Assembly (NCBI RefSeq): GCF_013402875.1
Contig: NZ_CP058579.1
Location: 3,658,001-3,722,000 of the forward strand
Length of the DNA stretch: 64,000 nucleotides
Direction of reading: 5' to 3'
Source: Halorarum salinum
GTDB taxonomy: Archaea; Halobacteriota; Halobacteria; Halobacteriales; Haloferacaceae
Every line of letters begins with the position of its first letter. The first letter of the stretch is position 1. Positions 33,434-42,007 of this stretch are shown here, piece after piece. Under the pieces are notes generated by a model, which saw nothing but the letters and a program-made list of their open reading frames with translations, was not told the DNA's origin and searched no databases. The position numbers and the translations under genes are program-made.

Positions 33434-33670
33434 TCAGCCGGCGAGGAAGAAGAGGTACAGCCAGTAGACGTAGCCGCCGGTGAGCACGAGGGCGACGATC
33501 CCCTCGAGGACCTTCGTGTAGGAGTCGCCGTGCGTCTCCCGGAACTCCTGGACGAGCCGGAACCGGTCGTAGACGGGCAGCAGCGGATCCGGCAGGACCT
33601 CCTCGAGTCCGCCGACGTTCTCGACGTCGGCGTGCTCCTCGGCCGCCTCGGCCGTCTTGGAGTCGCTCAT
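33434..33670 (-). CDS. small single-span membrane protein of the TRAP operon
   Basis: 78 residues: acidic N-terminus, helix LPVYDRFRLVQEFRETHGD, then one membrane segment VLEGIVALVLTGGYVYWLYLFF. Its ATG overlaps the permease stop (ATGA, 33667-33670), so it is coupled. Probably an accessory subunit of the TAXI-TRAP transporter; it is not a full DctQ. Confidence 0.7.
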   Translation of the reverse strand: MSDSKTAEAAEEHADVENVGGLEEVLPDPLLPVYDRFRLVQEFRETHGDSYTKVLEGIVALVLTGGYVYWLYLFFLAG

Positions 33671-35661
33671 TGGCCCACCCCCTTCAGGAACGGCAGTTTC
33701 ATGCCGCGCGTGATCACCTTCTCGGCGACGAACACGGCCGCGAAGACGGCCACGCCGGCGAGCTTCGCCAGTTCACCGGGGTAGACCATCACGAGCACGC
33801 CGAGCACGGTCAGCGCGACCCGGAGCAGCACCCGGCGCCCCACCCGCATCTCGAACGGGTAGTTCAGCCCGTAGATCATCGCGATGCCGCCCATCAGCAC
33901 CAGCGCGCCGGCGATCAGCGTCGGCAGCCCGAGCGACATCGAGACGATCGCCGGGTTGTAGACGAACGCGACAGGGAGAACGAAGAGCGGCGCGGCGATC
34001 TTGATCGCGGCCCCGCAGACGCGCCAGAAGTTCGCCTCCGCGATGCCGGCGGTGACCACGGCCGCCGTCGCGACCGGCGGGGTGATCCCCGCGAGGATGG
34101 CCGCGTAGAAGACGGTGTAGTGGGCCGTGATGGCGGGGACGGCGAAGTCCGAGATGAGCGTCGGCGCGATGAGGATGGCGACGATGACGTAGGCCGCGAC
34201 CGTCGGCATCCCCACGCCCATCACGATGCTCACGACCATCGCGAGCAGCACGGCGAACAGCAGGACGCCGCCGGAGAGGTCCATGAGCAGCAGGGCGATC
34301 TTGTTCGGGACGCCGGTGACGCTGAAGATGTCGATGACGCCGTTGACCGCCACCAGGATGATGGCGATGGGCGCGAGGATGATCGCGCCGCGCCGGAACC
34401 CGAGCACCGTGTTCCAGAACTGGTCGACCAGTTCGGAGCCGGGACCCGTCTCGGAGCCGTCGAGCGCCCGCTGGATCGGCGGGACGGCGACGCCGAAGAC
34501 GACCATCGCGACGATGGTGTACAGCGCCGAGGTCATCACCGTGTACTGGAGGATCCCGAGGAGGTAGATCAACACGAGGAACGGGACGCCGAACCGGACC
34601 GCCTCGAACAGCTTCTCGTCGTTCGTGAGTTCGTCGTCGAAGAACTCGGAGAACTCCATCTCCTGGTCGCTCGTGTCGCTGATCGCGGTGTAGTGGACCG
34701 CGATGCCGATGCAGGCGACGAGGATGGCCGCCGGGACCAGCCCCGCGACGACGATGTCGATGTAGGCGACCCCCAGGTACGAGGCCATCACGAACGCCGA
34801 GGCGCCCATGACCGGCGGGAGCACCTGCCCGGACGTCGACGCGACCGACTCGATGCCGGCCGCCCGGTAGCCCTTCATGCCGCTGTCCTTCATCGTCGGG
34901 ATGGTGAACGACCCGGTCATCGCGGCGTTCGCGGTGTAGGAACCGTTGATCGACCCGATGACCGCCGACGCCAGCACCGCCGTCTGGGCGACGCCCGACT
35001 CGATGTACTTGCCCGACTGGATGGCGACCCGGAGGATCAGATCGAACGCCCCGTAGCCGAACAGCAGGCCCGCATAGAGGAGGAACGGCGCGATCCACGC
35101 GGCCGTCAGCTGCGTGAGGCTCCCGTAGAACCCGTAGAGGTCGGTGACCAGCGACTGGAGGAGCGTCAGCTCCGTCATCCCGCCGTGGTTGAGGATCCCG
35201 GGCGCGTGGTTGCCGAAGACGCCGTAGATCATCGCGCCGCCCACGAGGCCGAGGAAGAGGTTCCCGAACTCGCGCCAGGTGAGATACAGGATGGAGACGA
35301 TGATGATCCGCGCGAGCTGGTACTCGTGCTCGAGCGCGTACCCCTGCTGCATGACGTACACCCGGTCGAAGTTGGCCGCGAAGTAGAGCGAGGCCGAGAT
35401 GAGGATGATCGACGCCGGCAACAGCACCGCCGCGTCGATCCTGTCGCCCGCCTCGAGCGCCTGTCGGGTCTGGTCGATCGCGTAGACGGTGAGGATGCCG
35501 CCGACGAAGATCACGCCGTACTGGACGCGAGACATGGTCTGGGTGTACGCCCAGAAGAGGACGATCCCCCAGAACAGGATCGCGCTCACGGTGACGCTAA
35601 CGTCCAGGCCGCGTAGGGTATTGGATACGAGAGTACTCCGTTGGTCTGTCTCTGAACTCAT
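33667..35661 (-). CDS. TRAP transporter fused permease (4TM/12TM)
   Basis: 664 residues with many hydrophobic spans. The fused DctQ-DctM type used with TAXI receptors: INGSYTANAAMTGSFTIPTM, GQVLPPVMGASAFVMASYLG and GITPPVATAAVVTAGIAEA are characteristic. Moves organic acids with Na+. Follows the TAXI receptor gene on the same strand with 98 bases between, and is coupled to the small protein after it. Confidence 0.93.
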   Translation of the reverse strand: MSSETDQRSTLVSNTLRGLDVSVTVSAILFWGIVLFWAYTQTMSRVQYGVIFVGGILTVYAIDQTRQALEAGDRIDAAVLLPASIILISASLYFAANFDRVYVMQQGYALEHEYQLARIIIVSILYLTWREFGNLFLGLVGGAMIYGVFGNHAPGILNHGGMTELTLLQSLVTDLYGFYGSLTQLTAAWIAPFLLYAGLLFGYGAFDLILRVAIQSGKYIESGVAQTAVLASAVIGSINGSYTANAAMTGSFTIPTMKDSGMKGYRAAGIESVASTSGQVLPPVMGASAFVMASYLGVAYIDIVVAGLVPAAILVACIGIAVHYTAISDTSDQEMEFSEFFDDELTNDEKLFEAVRFGVPFLVLIYLLGILQYTVMTSALYTIVAMVVFGVAVPPIQRALDGSETGPGSELVDQFWNTVLGFRRGAIILAPIAIILVAVNGVIDIFSVTGVPNKIALLLMDLSGGVLLFAVLLAMVVSIVMGVGMPTVAAYVIVAILIAPTLISDFAVPAITAHYTVFYAAILAGITPPVATAAVVTAGIAEANFWRVCGAAIKIAAPLFVLPVAFVYNPAIVSMSLGLPTLIAGALVLMGGIAMIYGLNYPFEMRVGRRVLLRVALTVLGVLVMVYPGELAKLAGVAVFAAVFVAEKVITRGMKLPFLKGVGQ

Positions 35662-35695
35662 TCGTTAGTGGTTGAATCGCGTCGTATGTTAACTT

Positions 35696-35713
35696 ACCCT
35701 CGACGGGGAGGGT
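35696..35713 (-). promoter_or_regulatory. hairpin between receptor and permease genes
   Basis: ACCCTC-gacggg-GAGGGT, a six-base stem within the 98-base gap. In transporter operons such structures can protect the receptor mRNA and give more receptor than permease; here that is only a suggestion. Confidence 0.35.
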
Positions 35714-35759
35714 CGTCGAACGGTCGGTGCAGGAGACCCGGGCGGACTCTCGGGCCGGT

Positions 35760-36893
35760 CTACTCGCCCACGGTCAGGCTGTCGTCCCAGGCGTCCTTGT
35801 CCTGGAAGTACTGGGCCGCCCCCGGGTGGAACGGGTACTGGTCGCCCTCGAGCGCGGCGCCGAGCAGGTCCTCGGTGGACTCGACGGTGATGAACTGGTT
35901 CTCCGCCTCGGTGACGGTGTCGTTGTGCTCGTCGACGACGCGGCACAGTTCGTACACCGCGTCGGCGTTCGCGTCGGGGTGGAAGACGTAGGTGACCTGC
36001 AGGTCCCAGGTGAACACCTCGTCGGTGCCGATGTCCTGTTGCCAGTTGAACTCGTCGACGGAGATGTCCGAGGAGCCCGCGCCCGCGTACTGCTCGGCGG
36101 ACTGGCGGAGCGCGTCGGTCGGTTCGACGTACTTGACGTCGACCCGCGCGTCGTACTCGGTCACCCAGCCGGTGTGGCCGGCGCCCGGGGTGCCGTACGC
36201 GATGGCGGCGTCGATGCGGCCCTCCTCCATGGCGCCCGGCGCGTCGCTGACGCCCATGTTCTGGATGTTCATCTGGTCGTAGACGTCCGCGGTCGGGTCC
36301 TGCGACCAGACGTCGAGCGTCGTCGCGCGCGTCGAGAACCCGGGCTCGGCCGGGTAGACGTTCTTGCCCGCGAGGTCGTCGAACGTCTCGATGTCGGTGT
36401 CCGACCGTGCGACGACGTAGATGCTGTACGGGAACGCGAAGAACCCCTGATACGGGACCGAGTCGACCGACTGCTCGGAGAAGTCCCCCCGGTCGTTCGC
36501 CGCCTTCGTCATCGAGTTGTTGTCGACGATGCCGGCGTCGAACTGGTCCTGGTCGAGCCGGTACAGGGTGCCGATGTACCCCGGACTCTCGACGGTCGAG
36601 TAGTCGAGCGAGTCGCTGTTCTGGCTGACCGCACGCTCGACGGCGAGGCCGACGTCGCGCGTCCCGCCGGTCGACGTGCCGACCCTGAGCGAGAGGTCCC
36701 CGCTGCCGCCGCCGTTGCCGCCGCCGTTGCCGCCGCCGTTACCGTCGCCGTTACCGCCGCCGTTCCCGTCGCCGTTGCCGCCGCCGTTTCCTCCGCCGTT
36801 GCCGCCGTCCCCGCCGCAGCCGGCGAGGCCGACTACGCCCGCTGTCGCGCTTCCGTACAGGAACTGTCGCCGGCGGATGGGATCATCTGCCAT
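35760..36893 (-). CDS. TAXI family TRAP solute receptor (Tat lipoprotein)
   Basis: 377 residues from ATG at 36893 (MADDPIRRRQFLYGSATAGV). It has a twin-arginine motif and lipobox (LAGC), then a Gly/Asn repeat linker of about 40 residues, then the receptor: LRVGTSTGGTRDVGLAVERA, FDAGIVDNNSM, DDLAGKNVYPAEPG. Binds the solute outside and passes it to the permease. Start chosen because the TATA-like box (36919-36925) puts transcription start almost at this ATG. Confidence 0.92.
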   Translation of the reverse strand: MADDPIRRRQFLYGSATAGVVGLAGCGGDGGNGGGNGGGNGDGNGGGNGDGNGGGNGGGNGGGSGDLSLRVGTSTGGTRDVGLAVERAVSQNSDSLDYSTVESPGYIGTLYRLDQDQFDAGIVDNNSMTKAANDRGDFSEQSVDSVPYQGFFAFPYSIYVVARSDTDIETFDDLAGKNVYPAEPGFSTRATTLDVWSQDPTADVYDQMNIQNMGVSDAPGAMEEGRIDAAIAYGTPGAGHTGWVTEYDARVDVKYVEPTDALRQSAEQYAGAGSSDISVDEFNWQQDIGTDEVFTWDLQVTYVFHPDANADAVYELCRVVDEHNDTVTEAENQFITVESTEDLLGAALEGDQYPFHPGAAQYFQDKDAWDDSLTVGE

Positions 36894-36918
36894 AGTCATC
36901 CGTGTCGAATGGGGGCAT

Positions 36919-36925
36919 CTATAAC
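36919..36925 (-). promoter_or_regulatory. TATA-like box for the TAXI-TRAP operon
   Basis: Minus strand gttatag, about 29 bases before the ATG at 36893. The surrounding 150 bases are AT-rich compared with the window. Confidence 0.55.
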
Positions 36926-37176
36926 AATCCTTTCGTTGGCTGCGCGAAACTAGCGGTAAAAATAACAACATACACATTTATCGTGACAGCTACGGCCCGA
37001 TTCGTGTCCGATCCGCATCCAGTTAGCGTCCGGTAACGAAGGATTGAAGGGCCGTAACCTGAGGATGGACCGCGACAGCCGACCGATTTCCGAACCCACA
37101 GAACATGAAATCTCCATTACCATCTCCGATCGTGAAAATCGTCTTATAGGAAAACGGAGGGTGGGTTCCGACGTGC

Positions 37177-38004
37177 TCAGCGGGTGACGGGCGCGTCGAC
37201 CGACCCGATGGACTCCACGACTGCTCGGACGTGGTCGCCGGGTTCGATCGGGGCCGCGCCGGGCGTCCCGGTGCTGAACAGGTCGCCCGGGCGGAGCGTC
37301 ATCACGTCCGAGTGGAACGAGACGATCTCCCGGGGCGGGAACAGCATGTTCTCGATCCCGTTCTCCGCCTCGACGGCGTCGTTGACCTCCGTCCGCACCG
37401 AGAGCTCGCTCAGTCCGATCGGCTCCTCCGGGACCGCGATCGTCGGCCCGACGACGAGGAACGAGTCGTAGCTCTTCGCGCGCGTCAGGAACCGCGGGTT
37501 GCGCTGGAGCACGTCCTCGGCGGTCATGTCGATGACCGGGAGGAAACCGGCGATCACGTCGTCGACCTCGTCCCCCGCGACGGAGCGACACTCGCGGCCG
37601 ATCAGCACGGCGAGTTCGGCCTCGGCGGTGACCCGCTCGCTCTGCTCGGTCGGCGGCAGTCGGATCGGGCCGCCCGGCCCCCGCAGGACCGTGTTCGGCT
37701 TCATGAAGCTCGCGGGCTCCTGGGGGCGGTCCTCGTCGAGGTCGCCGGCGTGCTCCTCGTAGTTCAGGCCGATGCCCCAGAGCTTCCCGAAGCGTTCGAG
37801 CGGCGCGCCGAACGTGAGGTCCCCGGCGGGGACCCGGTCGGCGGTCGCCCCGTCCGGGTCGCCGAGCGTGCCCGCGGCCGCGTGCGGGAGCGCCTCGCGG
37901 ACGCTCCCCAGGTCGGGGTTCGCGGCGCCGAGCGGGACGAACCCCTCGTCGTCGCCGAGCAGCGGGTCGCCGGTCGCCGTGCGTGCGAGGTACTTCATCG
38001 TCAT
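37177..38004 (-). CDS. fumarylacetoacetate hydrolase family protein
   Basis: 275 residues. The C-terminal FAH domain has the metal site residues in KLWGIGLNYEEHAGDL, the acidic ligands in AEAELAVLIGRECR and VIDMTAEDVLQRN, and the closing FSTGTPGAAPIEPGD. The family cleaves or hydrolyses diketo acids. In diketo-hydrolase pathways of L-fucose and L-rhamnose it gives pyruvate and L-lactate. ATGA overlap with the cupin upstream fixes the start at 38004. Confidence 0.9.
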   Translation of the reverse strand: MTMKYLARTATGDPLLGDDEGFVPLGAANPDLGSVREALPHAAAGTLGDPDGATADRVPAGDLTFGAPLERFGKLWGIGLNYEEHAGDLDEDRPQEPASFMKPNTVLRGPGGPIRLPPTEQSERVTAEAELAVLIGRECRSVAGDEVDDVIAGFLPVIDMTAEDVLQRNPRFLTRAKSYDSFLVVGPTIAVPEEPIGLSELSVRTEVNDAVEAENGIENMLFPPREIVSFHSDVMTLRPGDLFSTGTPGAAPIEPGDHVRAVVESIGSVDAPVTR

Positions 38005-38345
38005 TCCCGGTCCGTCCAGAAGTCGAACGAGCGCCCCGGCGCGAACACGTCCAAGCCGACCGCCAGTTCGTCGCCCGTGTTCTCGACGCGGTGAGTCTCC
38101 CAGGACTCCAGCAGCACGGAGTCGTACTGCTCCAGCGTCACCTCGTCGTCCTCGGTCGCGACGGTGAGTTCGCCGCGCAGGCAGAGACACACCTGCTCGT
38201 TCTCGTGGTCGTGCATCGGGGAGCTGTGGCCCGGCGGCTTCTCGAACCACTCGAACGCGAACCGCTCGCTGCCGGCCAGCGAGACGCGCCGCCAGCCCTC
38301 CTCCGGCTCGTACGTCTCCGCGTCGTCGAAGTCGACCGGCCTCAT
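38001..38345 (-). CDS. small cupin protein
   Basis: 114 residues. Cupin motif 1 HSSPMHDHENEQVCLCLRG and motif 2 around LEQYDSVLLESWETHRVEN give three His and a Glu for metal. Overlaps both neighbours by four bases (SDR upstream, FAH downstream), so it is a full member of the three-gene operon. Could be a sugar-acid isomerase/mutarotase-like protein or a non-enzymatic binder. Confidence 0.85.
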   Translation of the reverse strand: MRPVDFDDAETYEPEEGWRRVSLAGSERFAFEWFEKPPGHSSPMHDHENEQVCLCLRGELTVATEDDEVTLEQYDSVLLESWETHRVENTGDELAVGLDVFAPGRSFDFWTDRE

Positions 38346-39130
38346 AGGTTCGCGCCCGTGGAGCCGCCGTCGATGGGGAGCGCGGTCCCGTTGACGAAGC
38401 CGGACTTCGGCGAGGAGAGGAACGCGACGGTGTTGCCCAGTTCCATCGGGTCGCCGATGCGTTCGAGCGGGTTGCCCGCCCAGTCGCTCAGCCCCTCCTC
38501 GTAGGAGTCGTAGTCGCCGCGGTCGACCGCCTGGTTCACGAGGTCCTGGATGCGGGAGGTCTCGTGCGGGCCGGGGAGCACGGTGTTGGCGCGCACCTCC
38601 GGCGCGAACTCCTTCGAGAGCGTCTTCTCGAGCCCCACGACGCTCATCCGCACCGAGTTCGAGAGCACGAGGCTGTCGAGCGCCTCCTTCACGCTGCGGG
38701 AGGTGATGTTGACGATGGTGCCGCCGTCGCCGTCCTGCAGGTGCGGGTGGGCCTCTCGAGCCAGCCGGACGACGCTCATGACGAGCAGGTCGTACGCGTC
38801 GTACCAGTCCTCGTCGTCCGTCTCCAGGAACGCACCGGAGGGCGGTCCGCCCGCGCTCGTCACCAGGTGGTCCAGCCCCCCGAACTCCTCCACCGTCGTC
38901 TCCACCAGCGCGGCGACGTCGTCCTCGTCGGTCAGGTCGCCGGGCTGGGCGACGACCTCGCCGGTCGCCTCCGCCTCGATCTCGGACGTCGCCTCGGCCA
39001 GTCGCTCCTCGTCGCGCCCGTTGACGACCACGTTCACGCCCTCGCGGGCGAGCGCCGTCGCCGACGCCTTCCCGAGGCCGCTGCTGGATGCCGTGACGAG
39101 CGCCGCGTTGCCGTCTATCTCTAGGTCCAT
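38342..39130 (-). CDS. atypical short-chain dehydrogenase/reductase
   Basis: 262 residues, close to the SDR at 31053-31850 along its length (TASSSGLGKASATALAREG, GGPPSGAFLETDDEDWYDAY, FLSSPKSGFVNGTALPIDGG). It too has LSNSVR where YxxxK should be. I start at MDLEIDG by comparison with the paralogue; an ATG at 39142 is possible. First gene of the SDR-cupin-FAH operon. Confidence 0.88.
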   Translation of the reverse strand: MDLEIDGNAALVTASSSGLGKASATALAREGVNVVVNGRDEERLAEATSEIEAEATGEVVAQPGDLTDEDDVAALVETTVEEFGGLDHLVTSAGGPPSGAFLETDDEDWYDAYDLLVMSVVRLAREAHPHLQDGDGGTIVNITSRSVKEALDSLVLSNSVRMSVVGLEKTLSKEFAPEVRANTVLPGPHETSRIQDLVNQAVDRGDYDSYEEGLSDWAGNPLERIGDPMELGNTVAFLSSPKSGFVNGTALPIDGGSTGANL

Positions 39131-39153
39131 GTGATGGGACACCGGATATGACG

Positions 39154-39168
39154 GGGAAAGATTTTCCC
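39154..39168. promoter_or_regulatory. perfect inverted repeat, operator candidate
   Basis: GGGAAA-gat-TTTCCC lies 24-38 bases before the SDR-cupin-FAH operon start, overlapping the expected promoter. Similar design to the palindrome at 40565-40581 (three-base spacer, G/A-rich arm). Confidence 0.5.
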
Positions 39169-39226
39169 TAGGGGCAAGCGGACTCGGTTCCGACGGCGCC
39201 GCGACCGCGCCCGGGCGCCGACGCCG

Positions 39227-40525
39227 CTACTCCGTCCGGAACGAACGCGTCCCGTCCTCGAACCGGAGCTCCTCGCGATCGAGCACGCGGGCGCCCTCCG
39301 GGAGTTCGTCCAGAAGCGGCTCCGAGACGTGGAACTCCGTGAGGTCCTGCGTGTTCTTCACCCAGACGATGCGTACCGTCTCCGGGTCGTAGCCGCCGAG
39401 GGCGGCCAGCGAGGTCCGCAGCGCGAACTCGTCGTCGGGCGCGACGACGGGGAGCTTCGCCTTCGCGAGCGACCCGCTCGTCAGCGCGTTCGCGTACGTC
39501 TTCTTCGCGTCGAGCTGGTCGACCGCGGCCCGTCGGGTGACGTCCGCGAGCCCGATGCCGTTGCCGTTCCCCTTCGTTCCCTCGGTGAGCCCCCGGGCGT
39601 AGATCAGCTTGATCGCGGGTCTCTCGGGGTCGTCCGTGTTGAGCACGCGGTACCGGCCGATGACGTTCGTGTCCATCCCGGCGCCCGAGATCTCCTTGCC
39701 GAGTTCGTCGACGACGAGGAGGTCGACCTCCTCGACCGGGAGCGTCGCCATCTCGTCGTACGCCCGTTCGAGCAGCGCCGGCTCGCGCTCGGTGAACTCG
39801 GCCGCCGGGATCGCCTCGACGTGGGCCGTCTCCTCCCGGAAGTTCTCCACGAGCGCGACGCCTCCGAGCAGCGGGGCCGACTCCCGGATGGTCGCGAGCG
39901 CGGGCTCGAGCGTCTCCAGGTACCCCTCCTTGATCGCCGTCGAGTGGAACGACTTCGCCCCGCGCTGCTTGCCGAGGCCGACGACGGTCATCTTGCAGAG
40001 CCCGCTCTCCAGGCGCCCGCTGAAGTTGGTGTGCGCCTTGACGCGGTTGATCACCAGGACGGCGTCGGCCTCGAGGGCGGCCGCCGAGAAGTACACCGTC
40101 GCGGTCGTGTCGCCGACCTCGATCTCGCCGACCGGGTCGGCGTCCATCCGCGCGTCGATGGGGACGCCCAGCCGCTCCTCGGTGACGCCGAGCACCTCGA
40201 GCACCTCGCGCTGCCCCTCGGGGGTCGCGCCGCCGTGGCTCCCCATCGCGGGGACGACGACGGGGTCGAAGCCCCGCTCCTCGAGCTCCGCGATCGTCGC
40301 CTCGACCACGTCGTCGATGCCGTGGATACCCCTGCTGCCGGCGCCGACGGCGACGGTCGCGCCCGGTTCGAGCCCCTCGAACTCGAGCCGGTCCAGCTCC
40401 GACCGCGTCGTCGCCGCGGGGTCCGCGACGGTCTCCGTCTCCGGTTCGTGGCGAACGCGCGCGAACGACGGCAGCGGCTGGGGCTCGATCAGCCCGTCGA
40501 CGTCGGATCGCTCCGGGAAGTCCAT
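39227..40525 (-). CDS. LarA-like (lactate racemase domain, DUF2088) protein
   Basis: 432 residues. LarA racemises lactate with a Ni-pincer cofactor held by one Lys and two His. Matching residues are visible: His97 in PAMGSHGGATPEGQ, His165 in NRVKAHTNFSG, Lys178 in GLCKMTVVG and His194 in AKSFH (L. plantarum LarA: H108, H174, K184, H200). The acid-base sites therefore look intact. No larB/C/E cofactor gene is in view. Divergent from the enolase-superfamily gene at 40621. Members of this group may epimerise other 2-hydroxy acids. Confidence 0.75.
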   Translation of the reverse strand: MDFPERSDVDGLIEPQPLPSFARVRHEPETETVADPAATTRSELDRLEFEGLEPGATVAVGAGSRGIHGIDDVVEATIAELEERGFDPVVVPAMGSHGGATPEGQREVLEVLGVTEERLGVPIDARMDADPVGEIEVGDTTATVYFSAAALEADAVLVINRVKAHTNFSGRLESGLCKMTVVGLGKQRGAKSFHSTAIKEGYLETLEPALATIRESAPLLGGVALVENFREETAHVEAIPAAEFTEREPALLERAYDEMATLPVEEVDLLVVDELGKEISGAGMDTNVIGRYRVLNTDDPERPAIKLIYARGLTEGTKGNGNGIGLADVTRRAAVDQLDAKKTYANALTSGSLAKAKLPVVAPDDEFALRTSLAALGGYDPETVRIVWVKNTQDLTEFHVSEPLLDELPEGARVLDREELRFEDGTRSFRTE

Positions 40526-40564
40526 GCGCGACCCGAGGGGAGCGGGGGGTGTAAATCGTGTGCT

Positions 40565-40581
40565 GGAGCAAGTTTTGCTCC
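40565..40581. promoter_or_regulatory. perfect inverted repeat, operator candidate
   Basis: GGAGCAA-gtt-TTGCTCC, 17 bases, in the 95-base gap between the divergent LarA-like and enolase-superfamily genes. It ends ten bases before the TATA-like gtataac (40591-40597) of the latter. Confidence 0.6.
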
Positions 40582-40590
40582 CACGCGCGG

Positions 40591-40597
40591 GTATAAC
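40591..40597 (+). promoter_or_regulatory. TATA-like box for the 40621 gene
   Basis: gtataac lies 24-30 bases before the ATG at 40621, in a GC-rich context. Confidence 0.55.
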
Positions 40598-40620
40598 GAC
40601 GAGTGGGTCGCCGTTCCCCC

Positions 40621-41730
40621 ATGGAAATCGCCGAGGTCGAATCCTACCCGATCAAGATCCCGCTCGACTCGCCGGTCTCGTTCTCCAACCGGACGATCAC
40701 GTTCCGCGACCACGTGATCACGCACGTCCGGACCACGGACGGCCTGGAGGGCGTCGGCTACTCGCTGGGCTACGAGGGCGCGCCGCTGCTCGCGCAGGCG
40801 GTCGAGACGATGCTCGAACCGCTGCTGGTCGGCGAGGATCCCCGCGACACCGAGCGTCTGTGGCGCGAGATGTACGACGGCAACATCCAGATCGGCCGGA
40901 CCGGCGTCATGCTACGCGCCATCTCCAGCGTCGACATCGCGCTGTGGGACCTGAAGGCGAAGGCGGCCGACCAGCCGCTGTACAAGCTGCTCGGCGGGTA
41001 CGCCGACGCGGTCCCCTCCTACGGGAGCGGCGGCTACTACCGCGACGACAAGGGCCACGATGGCCTCCGCGCGGAGATGCGCCGCTACCTCGACGAGGGC
41101 CACGACGTGGTGAAGATGAAGGTCGGGCGACGCTCCGTCCCAGAGGAGGTCGAGCGCGTGGCGGCGGTCCGCGACGAGATCGGCCCGGACCGGACGCTCC
41201 TGCTGGACGCGAACGGCGTGTGGGAGACGACGCCCGAGGCGGTCAGGGCCTGCCGCGCGTTCGAGCCGTACGACCCCTACTTCATCGAGGAGCCGGTGAT
41301 GATCGACCGCGTCGAGACGATGGCCGAGGTGAACGACGCCATCGACTACCCCGTCGCGACGGGGGAGCTGGAGGGGACCCGGCACAACTTCGCGCGGCTG
41401 TCGGACACGGGCGCGGCGGGGGTCCTCCAGCCGGACGCGACGGTGTGTGGCGGCATCACGGAGTGGCTGAAGATCGCCCACTTCGCGGCGGCCCACGACG
41501 TGCCGGTCGCGCCCCACTACAACTGGAACCTCCACGCGTCGCTGCTGGGCGGCGTCGAGAACGGTCTCTGGGTGGAGTACTTCTACCGCGACATGGACGT
41601 GAAGGCGTTCGACGACGTGGTGGCGGAGCCGCTGGGGCCGGGCGACGACGGCATGATCGAACTCCCGGACAGGCCGGGCCACGGGGTCGTGCTGGACGAG
41701 GACGCGCTCGAACGGTTCGAGTGGACGTGA
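40621..41730 (+). CDS. mandelate racemase/muconate lactonizing enzyme family protein (enolase superfamily)
   Basis: 369 residues. Active-site set of the MR group: Lys165-x-Lys167 in VVKMKVGR, metal ligands Asp196 (LLLDANG), Glu223 (FIEEP) and Glu249 (TGELEG), and the Asp272-His299 dyad (QPDATVCGG, VAPHYNWN). Abstracts a proton alpha to a carboxylate; likely a sugar-acid dehydratase or racemase. Start at 40621 follows the promoter spacing. Shares its promoter region with the LarA-like gene. Confidence 0.9.
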   Translation: MEIAEVESYPIKIPLDSPVSFSNRTITFRDHVITHVRTTDGLEGVGYSLGYEGAPLLAQAVETMLEPLLVGEDPRDTERLWREMYDGNIQIGRTGVMLRAISSVDIALWDLKAKAADQPLYKLLGGYADAVPSYGSGGYYRDDKGHDGLRAEMRRYLDEGHDVVKMKVGRRSVPEEVERVAAVRDEIGPDRTLLLDANGVWETTPEAVRACRAFEPYDPYFIEEPVMIDRVETMAEVNDAIDYPVATGELEGTRHNFARLSDTGAAGVLQPDATVCGGITEWLKIAHFAAAHDVPVAPHYNWNLHASLLGGVENGLWVEYFYRDMDVKAFDDVVAEPLGPGDDGMIELPDRPGHGVVLDEDALERFEWT

Positions 41731-41807
41731 TGTTCTAGGCGTTACGGGTTCTCCGTTTCTTTGGTCGGTGTTCTTGCAGAAGTCGAGGGGACGACGATGA
41801 TGCTCTC

Positions 41808-41924
41808 GAAAGCCCCCGCGGCTGTCGACTCCCGCGGGCCGCTCTGCGCTCCTCGGTCGCTCACTTCGTTCGCTCCCTGTGGTGCTTGAGGGCCCGGGGT
41901 TCGCCGACAGCCGCGGCCCCTTTC
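41808..41924. repeat. 117-base element with 20-base inverted ends
   Basis: Left end gaaagcccccgcggctgtcg (41808-41827) and right end cgacagccgcggcccctttc (41905-41924) are inverted copies with 17 of 20 matching. The left 14 bases plus the preceding c equal the start of the element at 30722. No flanking target duplication is obvious. It may be a MITE-like unit or a large RNA hairpin. Confidence 0.6.
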
Positions 41925-42007
41925 AGTCCCACCCACCGCACCGCCCCGCACCTCGCCCTCCCCAGCCTCCTGCGCTCCTCGCCTCGGTCGCTCACTCCGT
42001 TCGCTCC
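41845..42007. repeat. imperfect direct repeat with tcgctcact-cgttcgctcc core
   Basis: tgcgctcctcggtcgctcac followed by ttcgttcgctcc (41845-41876) recurs at 41971-42007 with a five-base insertion and one change. Similar ctcgct-type runs occur in the element at 30877-30907. Confidence 0.55.

Noticed and set aside
33670-35616. Long plus-strand frame opposite the TRAP permease, rich in Arg/Asp/His
   Set aside because: The composition is that of a read-through of a membrane protein gene in the wrong strand; no start or promoter.
36690-36800. Tandem ccgccgttg-type repeats resembling an array
   Set aside because: They encode the Gly/Asn linker of the TAXI receptor in frame. They are a low-complexity protein segment, not CRISPR.
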